Below are positions 22,462-23,115 of a stretch of 23,115 nucleotides of DNA, piece after piece. This DNA comes from CAYVCG01 sp964449985. Lineage in GTDB: Bacteria > Bacillota > Clostridia > Lachnospirales > WRAX01. Numbering within the stretch: the first letter of the stretch is position 1; each line of letters starts with the position of its first letter. Under the pieces are notes generated by a model that did not search any database, was not told the origin of the DNA, and saw only the letters and a program-made list of their open reading frames with translations. The stretch lies in assembly GCA_964449985.1 (NCBI GenBank), contig CAYVCG010000034.1, forward strand, positions 1 to 23,115, given 5' to 3'. The position numbers were made by a program, and so were the translations under genes.

Positions 22462-23115
22462 TTTTATCAGACCTCTCCTTCTTTTTTAAGTCTATTCTCC
22501 AAAGGCAATTTTGGGATTTCAAAGCAATAATATATTTTATTCCGTATATACTTTTCATTTTACACTAAGGGCAGGGGGATACCCTTTGATGGTTTATAGA
22601 AAACGTCCCAAGTCTAGCACAAAGCTAAAAATATGCAAACAATATAATTTAATTAACCGCATCTTAAAAATGATATTGATACCAATGGAGGGAACTGTCA
22701 TCATTTCAAGCTTAGGTGGCTAGCTCAAAGCTTAATCCAAGATTGGATATTAAATAATATTAATGCAAACATTTTTTTGGAGAACTATGGGACTGCTTAG
22801 TATATACAGTCATTGCTTCTGTTTTTAAAAGTTGTTTATAATCGTAACTAATCTGTTTTGATTGGATTTACGGTAGACATATCAAGAGAAATTAACCTTA
22901 TGAATAATGTGATATAAAGAAAAACCGAGCAGTAGAGTTTGTGTACATAATTACTATTTTACAATAGCCATACCGATTGATTCTTAAATAAGTGCACTAA
23001 CTAATACATTAAGTATATAATAGCAGACATACAAAGTCAATAGTACTAAATTTTAGAAGTGTAAAAGTTGTAACATTAATTGTCCAGGCAAAACCTGAAT
23101 CAAAGCATAGTCTAC
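22462..23115. other. Long upstream region of the fucosidase gene
   Basis: 654 bp without a convincing gene. A plus-strand frame at 22511-22723 lacks a ribosome binding site and is not called. The interval contains a small inverted repeat ATCCAA-GA-TTGGAT (22735-22748), an 8-bp palindrome AGTGCACT (22991-22998) and the minus-strand promoter at 23012-23040. No clear catabolite-repression site was found. Confidence 0.5.
23012..23040 (-). promoter_or_regulatory. Sigma-A-like promoter facing the fucosidase gene
   Basis: On minus, TTGACT (23040-23035), a 17-base spacer and TATACT (23017-23012) are near consensus. Transcription would begin about 23005, followed at once by the palindrome AGTGCACT (22998-22991), a possible operator. 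The first gene in this direction is the fucosidase, some 540 bases on. Confidence 0.55.

Noticed and set aside
22596..22610. Catabolite-repression (cre) site GAAAACGTCCCA
   Set aside because: Only the centre fits; the right half-site fails at most positions.
22511..22723. 70-codon plus-strand frame upstream of the fucosidase
   Set aside because: TTG start with no ribosome binding site, low-complexity content and no family resemblance.

Overview
The window looks like an AT-rich, spore-forming Firmicute, most likely a member of the Clostridia. The evidence is strong purine-rich ribosome binding sites, many intrinsic terminators, sigma-A-like promoters, and the families present (NatA/YhaQ-type ABC exporter, YeiH with a divergent LysR regulator, GT4 lipid glycosyltransferase with an LPG_synthase_TM protein, choice-of-anchor-A/DUF11-type surface protein, modular GH29 protein). 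It is a draft scaffold: two runs of exactly 100 N (14224-14323 and 15984-16083) join three contigs, so distances across them are not physical. No tRNA, rRNA, CRISPR array, transposase or prophage gene was seen.

Region 1 (1-2513, minus strand) is the 5' part of a surface-polysaccharide operon. It holds a CapE/WbjB-like UDP-GlcNAc 4,6-dehydratase/epimerase, an RmlD/WbvR-like sugar reductase and a GT2 glycosyltransferase cut by the window edge. The genes overlap one another. Together they could make and transfer a 6-deoxy-L-HexNAc such as L-RhaNAc.

Region 2 (2600-4150, minus strand) holds three small proteins of unknown function. Two form a pair (194 and 89 aa). The third is a separately transcribed 53-residue protein in which 31 residues are Met or Gly.

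Region 3 (4090-10155) is mostly housekeeping and transport. It has a membrane-anchored hypothetical protein behind a palindrome-covered promoter, gpsA (phospholipid precursor), a two-gene ABC exporter, and a LysR regulator divergent from a YeiH-type transporter with a LysR-style palindrome between them.

Region 4 (10169-14223) has an orphan 551-aa protein with a FliK-like C-terminus on the minus strand. After it comes a glycolipid module on the plus strand, a GT4 glycosyltransferase and a polytopic membrane protein. That module has a near-consensus promoter and a 165-nt leader containing two perfect inverted repeats.

Region 5 (14324-18135) is accessory and the most unusual part. It contains an 88-aa heptad-repeat protein, about 730 bp with a decayed coding fragment and orphan ribosome binding sites, a signal-less choice-of-anchor-A/DUF11-like surface protein broken by the second gap, and three paralogous small proteins beginning MSxPNIPN. 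One paralog carries a fused tail that resembles the end of a DUF11-like repeat. Two candidate sigma-K-type promoters sit in this region, so a spore-surface (coat or exosporium) locus is a reasonable hypothesis.

Region 6 (18202-23115) holds a 1393-aa secreted, modular GH29-type alpha-L-fucosidase with several carbohydrate-binding and Ig-like domains. It is followed by about 650 bp without a convincing gene but with one good minus-strand promoter.
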